NCBI GenBank assembly: GCA_963921425.1 | Contig: OY992837.1 | Location: 21,468,630-21,532,629, forward strand | Reading direction: 5' to 3' | DNA from: Dryas octopetala | Lineage: Eukaryota > Streptophyta > Magnoliopsida > Rosales > Rosaceae | DNA: 64,000 nt | Part shown: positions 24,331-37,407 of the stretch, piece after piece | Layout: each line of letters begins with the position of its first letter | Numbering within the stretch: the first letter of the stretch is position 1 | Notes under the pieces: generated by a model | Database searches by the model: none | What the model saw: the letters and a program-made list of their open reading frames with translations, nothing else | Told to the model about the DNA's origin: nothing | Made by a program: the position numbers and the translations under genes

Positions 24331-24489
24331 AACGATTTGATTTATTCGGTAATGTCGAGATTAGTTGACGACCTGAGAGTAAGGGGTCACATTATGATGA
24401 CCTTGTGTTCCGATCTCCTAAACCTCTAGAGAGGTTATATTGATGGGCTAGGTCAATTGTCCTAAGAGGAGGCCTAGTCTAGGCAGTAT

Positions 24490-25640
24490 TGTGAGACCCT
24501 ATAATTTTCAGTATTTTGTTTTTCCGGTTAGTTAAGTTTATTTCTCTAAGTGGATGAATTTTTCTGAAGTCCAAGTGACTATGGTTAGACCTTAGTAGTG
24601 TATAACTCATTTTTATGAGTTTAACGATGTGTGGTTCATCGAAATTGGAGTTCGGATGAAGGAATTACAAATATTTTAAGTTGGATAATTATTTTAGGTT
24701 ATTATTTGATGTTTTAGAATTTTATTTAGATAAATTGGATTTTTCACAAAAATTTGATTTTTCACAAAAATTCTAGAGATCAAAATAATGTTTTGAGGCC
24801 ATAGATAATTAGTAATCAGTTCTACGAGTCTGTAGAAATTTTTGGTAGATTTTTCAAAGCTCTGATGTATTATTTGTGATTTTTTAAGTTTGCAGAAATT
24901 TAGAAAAAATAGGAAATTAAAAAGAAAATTGGACGCTAACATGGCGCAATCTGGAGCGTCGATCACGCCCAATCGGACGGCCAAGATGTGATAGCGCAGA
25001 GACGAGATCTGGTGCATCACAGCGCAGAGAGCTTACATTGTACCTGTGATTCAGACCACAGACGTGCATACGACACGAAGGACGCTCAATACTGGCCGCT
25101 CGTGGCTGTGCGACATATCGTTTGCACCTGGAGCTGACCTGTTTCCTTCCACCCGTTTCCCAGCCAAATCACCCGTTTACACTCACAAAATATCTGCGCC
25201 TCAATTCTTGGGTACCGCGTCGACCCGGTTTGCTCCCAGTCAGTTCCTCCCGTTAATTTTCTCTTACATAAAACCCATTTTCTCAACCCATTTTACCCCC
25301 CAGACCCGGTTCAGATTCCCTTTGTTTGTTAGTGCATTTTGTACAATTGTCCCACATTGAAGGTTTAGAGAAACTTTCTAACCCTTTGTGCCTACAAATA
25401 GAGGACTACCCCTTCCATTTCTCTTCATACCTAAAGCTTTGTGAAAACTTCCTTGAGACAAACCACTTGTTGAGAGTCTCTTAAGTTTAAAATATTTGTT
25501 TAGGTTGTTTTCTTGGATGACCATAAAGATTTTGCACCTAGGAACATTTCAAAAATAATTTTGGCAATCTGTAGGGAAAATCTGCCGAATTTTCTGCTCG
25601 CCTTGGTAAGGTCTGTGGGTAAGACTCTTGAGCTCAGTTA
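24490..25640 (+). mobile_element. Probable gypsy LTR fragment
   Basis: Begins TGTGAGACCC, like other gypsy LTR starts here (53754; 55854 on the minus strand). It carries a promoter-like stretch with CTACAAATAGAGG near 25395. No matching partner LTR, primer site or TSD was found, so limits and class are uncertain. The following 25641-26173 is AT-rich, with repeated TTAATTA/AAGTTAGATT words and no gene. Confidence 0.35.
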
Positions 25641-26173
25641 AGTTATTTTATTTTGATGTTAATTACTTATTAGGCTTTAATTTTGTGTTTTAGTAATTCT
25701 ATTTGTGGAGATTAAGCTAAGGAGGTCTACAACTAGATATTTAATCTATACTTTCTCTTTAAGGTTTTTATGCATGATTAATTAGTCAAGTTTGATTTAT
25801 TAAATTAGTTAATCATATTTAAGTTAGATTTAAGTACATAATTAGTTAAGTTAAATTTATTAAATTAATTAATTATGTAAATAAAATTGGACTTGGATGG
25901 GGCCCACGAGGCAAATCATGATTTCAAAAAAAAAAAAATCATGCAAAGGGTCCAAAAAATAAACTTGTGCACAAAAATAACACTTGAAACCTAATGGAAT
26001 TAAATTCCATCAAATGTGAGTCCAACAAAACAAAACCTATTTAGAAAGGTTTAAATATTACAAAAGTGACTTCTATAGTGCTAATTTTCGCTCCTTAAGG
26101 ATGTTCCTCATCCTTGTCAGGGGTTACATCATCCAGAATGTTGAAGTCAGTGAACTTCACTTTCAGTTTCTTC

Positions 26174-27545
26174 TTACAATCTTTGAAGGCCTCCTGAGTA
26201 GCAGGTATTCACTAAGTTTGCGAATTCCTCAGAATACTCTTCATAGTAATTGGATAGTCGTCTCTCCTCCAGATTGGTAAATTTTTCTTGAAGCTTGAAC
26301 AAGGCAGTGTCTCTTTTAGTAATGTCTAATTGAAAACTTGAAATTTGAGAAGTACTTTTAGCAAGTTCTTTATTTGTTTCCTCCAAGGATAGTTGTTTCC
26401 TTTCGAGAAGCAACTTGGAGTTTGATAATTCATAATTACTTTTGTCCAAAGATGAACTTACAGTGGAGAGATCCTTTTGTAAGCTACTAATTGTGGCTCG
26501 TAGTTGATTGGCTTTAGTAGCTGACGTTTCCTGAATTTGCAATAGTTCGTTTTTAATGGTCTGGAGTTTGAGATCAGCCTCTTCTTTTATCTTCTCAACG
26601 TAAGAATCCATATGGATACCTTGCCTAGTAAAGACTGAAGAAGTAGCAATGATTATTTGCATTATCAAGGGATAAATTTGAGCTAAAACAGTGAATAAAT
26701 GGTTCTTAACCTTTGTCTGGGCAATGACTACAAGTATGCAGACTTCCTCGATTGAAAGATCTTTGATGGGCTTCTCGAGAGATGGCATAGTCATTAATTG
26801 ACCATCAAAGACTTCATGTATTGTGGATTCGAAATCAGCAAGGACCTCAAACACTCCTTAAGATTTGCCTTTGAGGTCTTTGGAGGGAAAAGCATCAGAG
26901 GATGTGGATTTTTGTGCCTTCTAATTCATGTCTTCCTTTTTCTTGGAGGGAGATCGAGATCGACGAAGAGGGGTTCGGCATCGATTTATTCTTCCTTGAC
27001 AACTCTTTAAACTTTTTCAGAGGCATCTGAAACTTGGGATCCTCACCCGGCCAATTCTTTCTTCCTCTTCGATACCTTGGAAAGGAGAACCATAATTTTT
27101 CTCTTGACACCAGGAGGTGAAGGGAGAACCCTCGTATCTCTTTCCCTCAAAGGTTCGATAAAGTTTGCCTCGGCTATTATGATTGGAGTCTGCGATGTTT
27201 CGCCTTTCTTTCCCTGGCCAGGCTAATATCACATCGATCCTCTTTGCATCTTCTGCAATAATGATATCGGGGCCAGTTTGAGGACAACCCTTTAGAAGCA
27301 GGTTCTCTTTAAGGCTCAGTAGCCTTTTTAAATTTTTCAACTCGACCTCGTCTAAGGTCGGACAAGCCCTCTTTTCATTCAAAATGCCTTCGAAATTCCA
27401 TTTTCAAGGCACTGGAAATTAAGTCCTCAGGTTCGCCCTTTCTAAATTCTCACTCGCCACTAGCATGGATGAAGTATTTCTTCCAATCATGTTTAGAAAT
27501 GGGATTGTCAACAACTATTGATCGACTTCCCCTTGGGGATCACTC
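26174..27545 (-). pseudogene. C-terminal part of a PF04195-like 'putative gypsy type transposon' protein
   Basis: Minus-strand frames with a few breaks encode HDWKKYFIHASGE, then ACPTLDEVELKNLKRLLSL, then a long predicted coiled coil (26174-26854, e.g. SLEETNKELAKSTSQISSF). This order is what I recall of plant transposon proteins annotated 'putative gypsy type transposon' (PF04195-like); family assignment is from memory. The upstream parts lie at 37408-37609 and 48534-48960, separated by two later insertions. At least one in-frame stop and several frame changes show it is dead. Confidence 0.55.
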
Positions 27546-29460
27546 AAAAACTTGTTGTTATCCTACCTCAAGTGCAAGGTTGTCAAGTTTTAGTATGGAA
27601 ATGGAAATAAGGGGTTGTCGTACCCAAGAGATTGGATTAGAATTTCAATCACAAGCTAGATTGATTTTAGGGTTATAAAACTAACAAACAGTCTACTATG
27701 TACTATGCAAAGCCAAGACTAAATATAATGGTATGTGCAAATGTGTAGTGTTGAGTTGTTGTTTGGTTGATTGATGATAAGTAACACTAGAATTTGAAAC
27801 TAACAAATGGAAATACAAGCAAATTTAAGTACAAATTAAATTTAATGATGATGAAGGATTTGGGGTTATTAGGGGTTCACACTAACCCTCTCATGTAACA
27901 AACAATTCAATTAATGATTATGCCAAATTAGATAGATGCGATTCCCTCCTAACCCCCAATCAAGGTAAATTAGGGCACATCATCTTTCATGTTATCAACT
28001 ATCCCAACCAAGGTGATAGGTAACTACCTAAGATTAATGCCATAGCAAACCTTAGGTGCATAAAGTTCTAAGGATGAGGAATCCAAGCAATTAAAACAAT
28101 ACAACCAAGATGCTTTTAAATTACCATGATCTTATGCAACAAGCTTTAGAAACTAAAGGTTGCCAATCTCCAATTTCTACATGACAACATTTCTCATATG
28201 CACAAGTGGTAAATTCACACATATAAGTCATGATCTTTAAACTAGCATAAGAGCATATATATCCAAAAGGGCATTTATATCACAAATTACAAAGTCATTA
28301 CATGGTTGAGCTAGGGCTACATCCCTAGCCCCAATTCAAGAAACTACTCACTATCCATAAAAGTTACAAACAACATCACAAATTGAAACATAAATGGAAA
28401 CAATAAGGAAAAGAGAAAACTCTAGATGTTGAAGCCAAACTCCCAAGGGGTGTCACTCCTCCAAGGATGCCCAAAATAGATTCTTGTCCCAAGTGCCTCC
28501 AAGCTCCACTTGCAATAATGGTGGTGAATATGGTAGATGGGTGTTGTGATGGTGTTTGGCTTTTTGGAGAGGAAGAGTTGATGGAAGGAAGATGGAGAAA
28601 AGAAATGATGAAGAGAGATGAGAAAAAGCTAGGGTTTTGAAATATGGAAGATGAGATGTGTGTTTTTGAGATAAGATGATGGAATTAATAATGAAATGAG
28701 TGAAATTAGAGAGGATGGAGGGGGGAGCTCGAAAATGAGAGAGTGTTTTATGGTTTGGGTGAGTTGTTATGTCTAGAATATGTGGCTAGGATTAAAAGGA
28801 AATGAAGGGATAAAGTTTGGTTAATTCAAAAATGAGAATATTTCATCTTATCCCTCAATGGATGATTCTTAAAGGATGTTGAGATAGGTAGATGTTCTCT
28901 TTGCCTCATTTAGAGCCTTCACATTGTGGTTTCTGAATTTTACTTAGAATGGCAAACAAAGGGGAAGGAAAGAGAGCATGTGATAGGCAATTACCCAAAA
29001 TGGAAAGATGCCTTGAGACCACTTTATCCTTTTGCTGACAGGATTTCTAAGCTGTCTTTGGAGAGCGATTTGAAGGCCTTAACCAACTCAGAAATTTACG
29101 TTTTATATATCAATAGAAAGCCCTGGATGTCTTCTTTCCAAAAAGTTATGCCCCACACAATGCAGCTGACTCAGTTCTCCTCGGGTGCAGTTTTGGGCTG
29201 ATTTTGAAATTCAAAATGAACACCTTAGAAGTCTTCAAATTTCACGAAATTTAACCTGGAATAACTTCAAGGTGTTAGCTTCTATCTCCAATTAGATTCA
29301 TGTTAAAATCTATTAAGGAGAATAAATGGTGAAATTTCTCATTTTATTGCTCGGAATCTAAAAGCACAAAACTAAATAAAATTTAAAGCTTTTTAATCAA
29401 ATGAACTCACAAAAACTAAGTAAGAGGAATATAAAAAGATATGAATTTATGAACATATCA
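27546..29460 (-). repeat. 3' LTR of Athila/Tat-like gypsy element
   Basis: Minus strand TGATATGTTCATAAATTC ... CAACAAGTTTTT. It matches 34300-36254 along its length with small differences. Short open frames inside recur in both LTRs and are not genes. Confidence 0.85.
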
Positions 29461-29500
29461 AATACCCCCAAACTTAGGTTTTGCTCGTCCTCGAGCAAAC
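29461..29500 (-). promoter_or_regulatory. Athila-like polypurine tract
   Basis: On the minus strand GAGGACGAGCAAAACC is followed by AAGTTTGGGGGTATT immediately before the LTR start TGATATG, the arrangement usual in Athila/Tat elements. 29501-30621 is non-coding internal sequence with a pyrimidine tract (~30142-30165). Confidence 0.75.
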
Positions 29501-30621
29501 AAAACACACAATAAAGAAAAATACAAGATAGGGCTATGAATTTCGTAAGCACAAAATATTTTCTAGATTTTTCTCTAGTACTAATAACAAGACATGAAAC
29601 ACATGCTTGAGTGAGTGTGTGCACTATAAACCATATGTCAATTCAATGCATTCACAAGATATGCAATTCAAACTTGGATAAGCAAACACTCATTGGAATG
29701 CTTTCTATTTTCACACAAGTGTTTAAGGGTTAGTGTATGCACTCAATGTAATGTTGTGTATATGCCTCCATATTCTTGCTACTCAATCTCATCTCCACTA
29801 GTCATGCACAAAATATCTTGGATCAAAAGGACTTTATTAGGTTGTAATGGGCTTTAGGGTGAGGGGTTAAAGAAATGAAAAGGAAAGGTTATCACAAATT
29901 CCAAGCAAACATAATTAGCAATTCTGTTGTTGAGATTTAAGAACTTTAAAGACTTTAAGATGCTTGCCAAAACTCAACCCTCAAACCATTCCCTCAAACT
30001 TAAACTAAAAACATTTTTTATTTCTTAAATAACACTTTTTTTTATCCAATCCTTTCAAGCCAGAAATGCAATTGCATTTTCAAAGTTATCACATCTACCT
30101 GTTTAACAATTGGACATGCAATCACAATCACGATTCTCTCTTTTTTTTTTTCTTTTTTTTTTTTTGCATACATAGAACACTCTCACACTTGTCTTTCTCA
30201 TAACCCCCAAAATTATTTCTTTTGCAAGCACCTTAACATAACTCAATCTCATATTGCTCACTAGTTAGCTTGAAAAGGGTAAGGCTAGTGTTTAAGCAAA
30301 AGGGTAAGACATTTGTAGTGGAAATAAATGAAAGGCTAACATAAAGGCACAAAATGGCAATCTAATGGATATAACATATTTAGGGATTATGCTCATTTGG
30401 CCATGGTGGATTCCTAATGCCTAGATCATTTCCAAGATGGATTCATACATGACACAAAGTTTTGAGAGATATTAAGCAAGTTCTAGAGATGCAATATGCA
30501 CAAGATTGATCACACATGAAGAACAAAGTGCTATGAACAATATATATATGCACTTCTATTAGGCTCAAAACTCACATATATGGCATAATTGGTTCACACA
30601 AGTCTTACTATGCTTCTCTCA

Positions 30622-30957
30622 TTACAATGCATCAAATTGACAAAGCAACAATACACAAAACAAGCACCATCCTATCCTAGTCATGAACAATGCATCAAAT
30701 TGACACAACAACAACACACAAAACAACAAAGCATAAATAAATAAATTTAAAACAAGGGTCAAGAAAAACTCCCCCTTGTTGATTTCCATCACTTGAATCT
30801 TAAGGTGGCATGAACTCCCATCAAGTGTAAGACGATTGCAATTCACCTTGGAGATGGCTCCACTCTTCAAATCTTTGATCTCAACGGCACCATGGGGAAA
30901 GACTTGAACTATTTGAAATGGACCACTCCATCTTGATCTTATTTTACCCCTAAACAA
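30622..30957 (-). pseudogene. Gypsy integrase C-terminal tail fragment
   Basis: Encodes [20 protein letters not shown] and [12 protein letters not shown], the conserved end of Athila/Tat pol after the integrase core. The native next residues VNCNRL are also kept. The frame then runs on into a ~60-bp tandem duplication (QFDAL repeats). Everything upstream in pol back to the protease is missing. Confidence 0.8.
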
Positions 30958-30987
30958 CTTCTATCTTGGTTCTAAAAGAAACACAAG

Positions 30988-31788
30988 TTACTTTGGCCCA
31001 AATCTCTTATTCACAAGCTTTTTGTCATGATATGTTGTGGTTCTCTTCTTGTATAGCTTGTCATTGGAAAGACATTCCTCAACTTTGGGAACCAAGGGTG
31101 TTGTATAGGATCTCACGGCCTCCATGGTTGCTTCTTGTTTGAACTTCATGACATAGCTCACTTCAATCCGATAACAATCATAGGCTTGTGATGGCCTCTT
31201 CAATGCATCAAACACCCTAAATACAATGGTAGTGTCATGAACCGTCATGGTCATAAGCCCCTCTTTTACATCAATCTTGGCACCCACGGTTGCCATAAAT
31301 GCACGACTAAAGATGATAGGTAAGTCATTCGTTTCCACTTCCTCCATGTCAAGAATAATAAAATCCGTCGGAATAATAAGTTCATCAACCTTTACAAGAA
31401 CATCCTCCACTACTCCTCTTGGATACACTATGCTCCTATCCGCCAATTGAAGAGAAATAGTGATGGGAGAGATGTCTCCAAGACCTAGTGTCTCATACAC
31501 ATGATAAGGCATAAGATTGATACTTGCCCCTAAATCCATCAAAGCTTTCTCAAATGGTTGATTCCCAATGGTACAAGGGATGGTAAAGGAACCCGGATCC
31601 TTCAACTTAGGTTGAAGCTTCCTTTTCAAAATGGCACTCACTTGCTCACTTAGCACCACCTTATCATTCTTCACAAAGTTTGTCTTGTACCTTTTGTTTG
31701 TACATAGATTCTTCAAGAACTTGGAATATGAAGGAATGGTCTTTATGGCATTGAGGAGAGGAATGTCTATAGCCACTTTCTTGAACAA
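30988..31788 (-). pseudogene. Gypsy aspartic protease joined to an integrase C-terminal remnant
   Basis: Retropepsin-like core with ALMDLGASINLMPY (the DLGAS active-site form usual in Athila/Tat), LGLGDISP, LQLADRS and FIILDMEE. About 40 residues from the end it changes to DKLYKKRTTTYHDKKLV, which matches the segment just before the conserved pol end in full-length elements. RT, RNase H and integrase core have therefore been deleted between the two, near 31060-31100. A stop separates it from the fragment at 30622-30957. Confidence 0.8.
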
Positions 31789-31848
31789 CTCAAGAAGTTC
31801 ATTCTTCTCTTTTTCTTTCTTGGCCTTATCTTCTTGCTTTCTTAGAAC

Positions 31849-33819
31849 TTAAGGATATGGAAGTGGTGGCTCAAAATCTTGCACTATCTTCAAAGGAGGG
31901 TTGAATGTGATACCTCTCTTGAATGGTCTCTCAGATTGCTCTTTCTCTTGCTTCTCCTTGATGCTACTCTCGGCCTTAGTATTAAGATTGTCCTTCAAAG
32001 TCTTAGGATAACCATCATTGTACCCCAAATTCACCTCACTATCACCCAGATCCATAACCTTCCCTGTTCTTCTCTTGCTTCTCAAATCCGGGTGGTGCAA
32101 GTGACTTTCCTTGTTGTGCCTTGGTGTGCTCCCTAGGTTGCTCTTGTACCTCTTCCTCAAAGCTTAGCAAGGTTACTTGATTGTTGTACTCCTTGCCACT
32201 TCTCAAGGTAGTGATAAGTTTAGCTTGCTCATGCTTTGGATTGTTCTCAACCATGCTTGGAAACACACCTTGCTTCCTTTCTATAACCTCATTGGCCAAT
32301 TGCCCAATTTGCATCTCAAGTTTGTTCAAACCATTGCTTAGAATGCTGATCTTTTCATCTTGCTTGGCTTGATTTCCTTTGCTCTCTATGATGAAACTAG
32401 TTAGCAAATCTTCAATAGAGGGTTTTTTGATTACCTCTTGATGCATTTGTTGTTGTTGTGAAGGAGCTTGGTAGGGTGCCCTAGGAGCTTGATATGAATT
32501 GATGGCTCCTTGGTTGTTAAATGAAAAGCTACTAGCACCTTGATAGCCACCATTAGGCCTTTGAAACCCTTGGCCTTGCTCACGACTAGGATAGGATGGT
32601 GCTTGAGGTGCTTGTGGTTGGTCACTCCATCTAAAGTTTGGATTGTTTCTCCACCCCGGATTGTAAGTGTTGCTATAGGGATCATTCCTTGGTCTTTGTT
32701 GATAACCAAGTTGGTTGCATTGCTCCATAAATTCCAGAAATGAACCTCCTTGAGAGCATTGCATTGTCTTATGTTGCAAGCTCTCACATATCATACAACT
32801 ATGCTCCACTTCCTTGCTTGCCATAGATGAAGATGGTGTATAGCTAGAATTCCCTTGTTGAGCATTGAGAAGCAAATCAAGCTTCTTGTTCATTGTGGCC
32901 TCTATCTTCTTCAACTCTTGTTGCACATTGATGTGAGAAGTGTCTATGTAAAATACTCCTCTTCTTTGTTGCTCTTTCATAGATAAGTTCACATCCTTCA
33001 TTGGCAACCTATCATTGACATTGTCCCAAAGTTGTGAAGTCTCACTCAAATTTCCAAGAACCTCTACGGCCTCCCTTTCGGTTTTGTCCATAAAGCTTCC
33101 TTCACATGCATAGTCCACTCTTCTCCTTGTCTCTTGAGTCAACCCATTGTAGAAGAAGTTGAGAATCATCCACTTGGTGAGACTGTGATTAGGGCAACCA
33201 TTTTCCATATCTTTGAATCTCTCTCATGCTTCATGAAATAGCTCATTAGGTTGCTCCCTAAAAGCATTAAGAGTTGCCTAAGAGCAATGGTCTTTGATGG
33301 TGGAAAGAACTTTTGGAGAAAGCTCTTTTGCATTTCCTCCCATGTGTGGATGCTTGCGGCCGGCAACTTGTATAACCATTGCTTAGCTTTGTCTTTCAAT
33401 GAGAATGGGAAAAGCCTTAACCTTAAATTGTCCTCATTAATTTCATTTAGTTGTACGGTTGAGCAAGCTTCACAAAATTCGGTGATGTGCAAATAGGGAT
33501 CACTACTTTTCATTCCATGAAAGCTAGGTAACAATTGTAATGTACCCGGCATGATCTTAAATGCATTTGCACAAGGTGGAAGCACAATGAAACTAGGATG
33601 AGTGGCCAAAAGAGGTAGTGTAAAATCTCTCAAGGGTCTTTCTTCCTCTAGTGGTGGTGGAGGTGGATTCCTATCCCCCATCATTGCTTCCTTTGGAGGT
33701 GATTTTTCCCTTGTCTTCCTTATACCTCTTTCTCTTGATCTACCCCTTGTAAACTCTATCAATTTCTTCCCACTTCTCAAAATAATGTGTGAACTTGAAG
33801 TGGTTGAGTTTTTACTCAT
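31849..33819 (-). pseudogene. Gypsy (Athila/Tat-like) gag, frameshifted
   Basis: Retrotransposon gag domain: the first frame (33819-33166) has LRLRLFPFSLKDKAKQWLYK and WEEMQKSFLQKFFPP. The next (33208-32042) continues with NFFYNGLTQETRRRVDYACE and a Gln/Tyr/Pro-rich region holding a cysteine pair (CMICESLQHKTMQC). A third frame (32160-31849) leads to a stop and then the protease. Frame changes near 33190 and 32100 break the polyprotein. A divergent relative, not a functional copy. Confidence 0.85.
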
Positions 33820-34282
33820 ACACCTATCAAGAGAGCAAGAACACTATAAGTCACAAGGATAAAAGAAAGAAAAGAGTAACTAACACTATAAGCATCCAAT
33901 GTCAATAAAAGAAAAGAGTAACTAACAAATGTACACAAAGTAATACACAAAAAGTAAAACAATTAAACTAAAACGCAACAGAAAACTACTTTATGACCTC
34001 TGCTCAGTTTTTAGCTTATAACTTTTAAACCGCTGATCCGATTTTGACGTTCTTTATATGGTTGGATTCAGGACGAAAAAATAAAGAACCTTAAACTGAC
34101 CAAATTTGCAAAGCAGCAACCAAACAAAGCAGTTTAATCCAAAAAGAAACACTACGTTTTCTAACAAAGTAAAAACAAATTTAAAACTAAAAATTCGAAA
34201 TTTTTTTTTCTTTTCTTTTATACTAAATAAAATTCACCCTAAATGCAACCCAAGCTTAGGATCAAGGTCCAAGAACTCCAAT

Positions 34283-34299
34283 CCCCGGCAATGGCGCCA
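34283..34299 (-). promoter_or_regulatory. Athila-like primer-binding site
   Basis: Minus strand TGGCGCCATTGCCGGGG adjoins the 5' LTR end. This sequence is typical of Athila-group elements. Between it and gag (33820-34282) is non-coding leader. Confidence 0.8.
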
Positions 34300-36254
34300 A
34301 AAACTTGTTGTTGTCCTACCTCAAGTGCAAGGTTGTCAAGTTTTAGTATGGAAATGGAAGTAGGGTGTTGTCGTACCCAAGAGATGGGATTAGGATTTCA
34401 ATCACAAGCTAGATTGATTTTAGGGTTATAAAACTAACAAACAACCTACTATGTACTATGTAAAGTCAAGACTAAACATAATGGTACGTGCAAATGTGTA
34501 GTGTTGAGTTGTTGTTTGGTTGATAGATGGTACGTAACACTAGAATATTTGAAACTAACAAATAGAAATACAAGCAAATTCAAATACAAATTAAATTCAA
34601 TGATGATGAAGGATTTGAGGTTATTAGGGGTTCACACTAACCCTCCCATGTAACAAACAATGCAATTAATGATTATGCCAAATTAGATAGATTAAATTCC
34701 CTCCTAACCCCCGATCAAGGTAAATTAGGGCACATCCTCTTTCATGTTATCAACTATCCCAACCAAGGTAATAGGTAACTACCTAAGATTAATGCCATAG
34801 CAAATCCTAGGTGCATAAAGTTCTAAGGATGAGGAATCCAAGCAATTAAAACAATCCAACCAAGGTGTTTTTAAATTATCATGCTCTTATGCAACAAGCT
34901 TTAGAAACTAAAGGTTACCAATCTCTAATTTCTACATGACAACATTTCTCATATGCACAAGTGGTAAATTCACACATATCAGTCATGATCTTTAAACTAG
35001 CATAAGAGCATATATATCTAAAAGGGCATTTATATCACAAATCACAAAGTCATTACATGGTTGGGCTAGGGCTACATCCCTAACCCCAAATCAAGAAACT
35101 ACTCACTAGCCATAAAAGTTACAAACAACATCACAAATTGAAACATAAATGGAAACAAGAAAGAAAAGAGAAAACTCTAGATGTTGAAGCCAAGCTCCCA
35201 AGGGGTGTCACTCCTCCAAGGATGCCCAAATAGCTTCTTGTCCTAAGTGCCTCCAAGCTTCTCTTGCAATAATGGTGGTGAATATGGTAGATGAGTGTTG
35301 TGATGGTGTTTGGATTTTTGGAGAAGAAGAGTTGATGGAGGGAAGATGGAGAAAAGAAATGATGAAGAGAGATGAGAAAAAGCTAGGGTTTTGGAAGATG
35401 GAAGATGAGATGTGTGTTTTTGAGATGAGATGATGGAATGAATGATGAAATGAGTGAAATTAGAGAGGATGGAGGGGGGAGCTCAAAAAATGAGAGAGTG
35501 TTTTATGGTTTGGGTGAGTTGTTATGTCTAGAATATGTGGCTAGGATTAAAAGAAAATGAAGGGATAAGGTTTGGTTAATTCAAAAATGAGAATATTTCA
35601 TCTTATCCCTCAATGGATGATCCTTAAAGGATGTTGAGATAGGTAGATGTTCTCTTTGCCTCATTTAGAGCCTTCACATTGTGGTTTCTGAATTTTACTT
35701 AGAATGGGCAAACAAAGGGGAAGGAAAGAAAGCATGTGATACGCAATTACCCAAAATGGAAAGATGCCTTGGGACCACTTTATCATTTTTCTGACAGGAT
35801 TTCTGAGCTGTCTTTGGAGAGCAATTTGGAGGCCTTAACCAACTCAGAAATTTACATTTTATATATCAATAGAAATCCCTGGATGTCTTCTTTCCAACCA
35901 TATATTATATGCCTCAATCCAAGCTCAAACCAAAACGTTATGCCCCACACAATGCATCTGACTTAGTTATCCTCGGGTGCAGTTTTGGGTTGACTTTGAA
36001 ATTCAAAATGAACACCTTAGAAGTCTTCAAATGTCACGAAATGTAACCTGGAATAACTTCAAGGTGTTAGCTTCTATCTCCAATTGGATTCATGTTAAAA
36101 TCTATTATGGAAAATGAATGGTGAAATTTCTCATTTTATTGTTCGAAATCTAAAAATACAAAACTAATTGAAATTTAAAGCTTTTAATCAAATGAACTCA
36201 CAAAAAAAACTAAATAAGAGAAATATAAAAGAATATGAATTTATGAACATATCA
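34300..36254 (-). repeat. 5' LTR of Athila/Tat-like element, 1955 bp
   Basis: Minus strand from TGATATGTTCATAAATTC at 36254 to the primer site. Direct repeat of 27546-29460. Confidence 0.85.
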
Positions 36255-37407
36255 ACTACTCACTATTCATAAAAGTTACAAACAACATCAAAAATTGAAA
36301 CATAAATGGAAACAAGAAGGAAAAGAGAAAACTCTAGATGTTGAAGCCAAACTCCCAAGGGGTGTCACTCTTCCAAGGATACCCAAAATAGCTTCTTATC
36401 CCAAGTGCCTCCAAGCTCCTTTTGCAATAATGGTGGTGAATATGGTAGATGAGTGTTGTGATCGTGTTTGGCTTTTTGGAGAGGAAGAGTTGATAGAGGG
36501 AAGATGGAGAAAAAAAATGATGAAGAAAGATGAGAAAAAGCTAGGGTTTTGAAAGATGGAAGATGAGATGTGTGTTTTTGAGATGAGATGATGAAATGAA
36601 TGATGAAATGAGTGACATTAGAGAGGATGGAGGGGGGAGCTCGAAAATGAGAGAGTGTTTTATGGTTTGAGTGAGTTGTTATGTCTAAAATATGTGGCTA
36701 GGATTAATAGGAAATGAAGGGATAAAGTTTGGTTAATTCAAAATGAGAATATTTCATCTTATCCCTCAATGGATGATCCTTAAAGGATGTTGAGATAGGT
36801 AGATGTTCTCTTTGCCTCATTTAGAGCCTTCACATTGTGGTTTCTGAATTTTGCTTAGAATGGGCAAACAAAGGGGAAGGAAAGAGAGCATGTGATAGGC
36901 AATTACCCAAAATGGAAAGATGTCTTGGGACCACTTTATCCTTTTGCTGACAGGATTTCTGAGCTAGTTTTGATGAGCAATTTGGAGGCCTTAACCAACT
37001 CAGAAATTTACGTTTTATATATCAATAGAAAGCCCTAGATGCCTTCTTTCCAACCATATAATATATGCCTCAATCCAAGCTCGAACCAAAAAGTTATGCC
37101 CCACACAATGCAGCTGACTCAATTCTCCTTGGGTGCAGTTTTGGGCTGATTTTGAAATTCAAAATGAACACCTTAGAAGTCTTCAAATGTCACGAAATTT
37201 AACCTGGAATAACTTCAAGGTATGAACTTCTATCTCCAATTAGATTCATGTTAAAATCTAGTAAGGAGAATAAATGGTGAAATTTCTCATTTTATTGCTC
37301 AGAATCTAAAAACACAAAACTAAATGAAATTTAAAACTTTTAATCAAATGAACTCACAAAAACTAAGTAAGAGGAATATAAAAAGATGTGAATTTATGAA
37401 CATATCA
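36255..37407 (-). repeat. Partial extra LTR abutting the Athila-like element
   Basis: Minus strand starts TGATATG at 37407 and matches the first ~1.15 kb of the LTR (compare 35100-36254). It stops at ..GAATAGTGAGTAGT and is followed without a gap by the next TGATATG. Same orientation as the full LTR. Confidence 0.8.

Larger units (their letters stand above)
27546..36254 (-). mobile_element. Deleted Athila/Tat-like gypsy retrotransposon, 8.7 kb
   Basis: Minus-strand order: 5' LTR (36254-34300), primer site TGGCGCCATTGCCGGGG, gag, protease, a short integrase C-terminal tail, polypurine tract, 3' LTR. No RT, RNase H or integrase core. It sits within a PF04195-like pseudogene. No clean 5-bp TSD is visible, and a partial extra LTR abuts the 5' end, so the locus was rearranged after insertion. 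Confidence 0.85.

Noticed and set aside
25046..25360. 104-codon plus-strand open frame
   Set aside because: No recognisable motif, sits in probable LTR sequence, and overlaps an opposite-strand frame.
26174..26854. Coiled-coil protein as an independent host gene
   Set aside because: Its upstream sequence continues as the PF04195-like transposon protein, with breaks and split by insertions.
28926..29201. Open frame starting MVSEFYLEWQTKGKEREHV, repeated at 35736-35966
   Set aside because: Both lie at the same place in the Athila-like LTRs; chance frames in repeated non-coding sequence.
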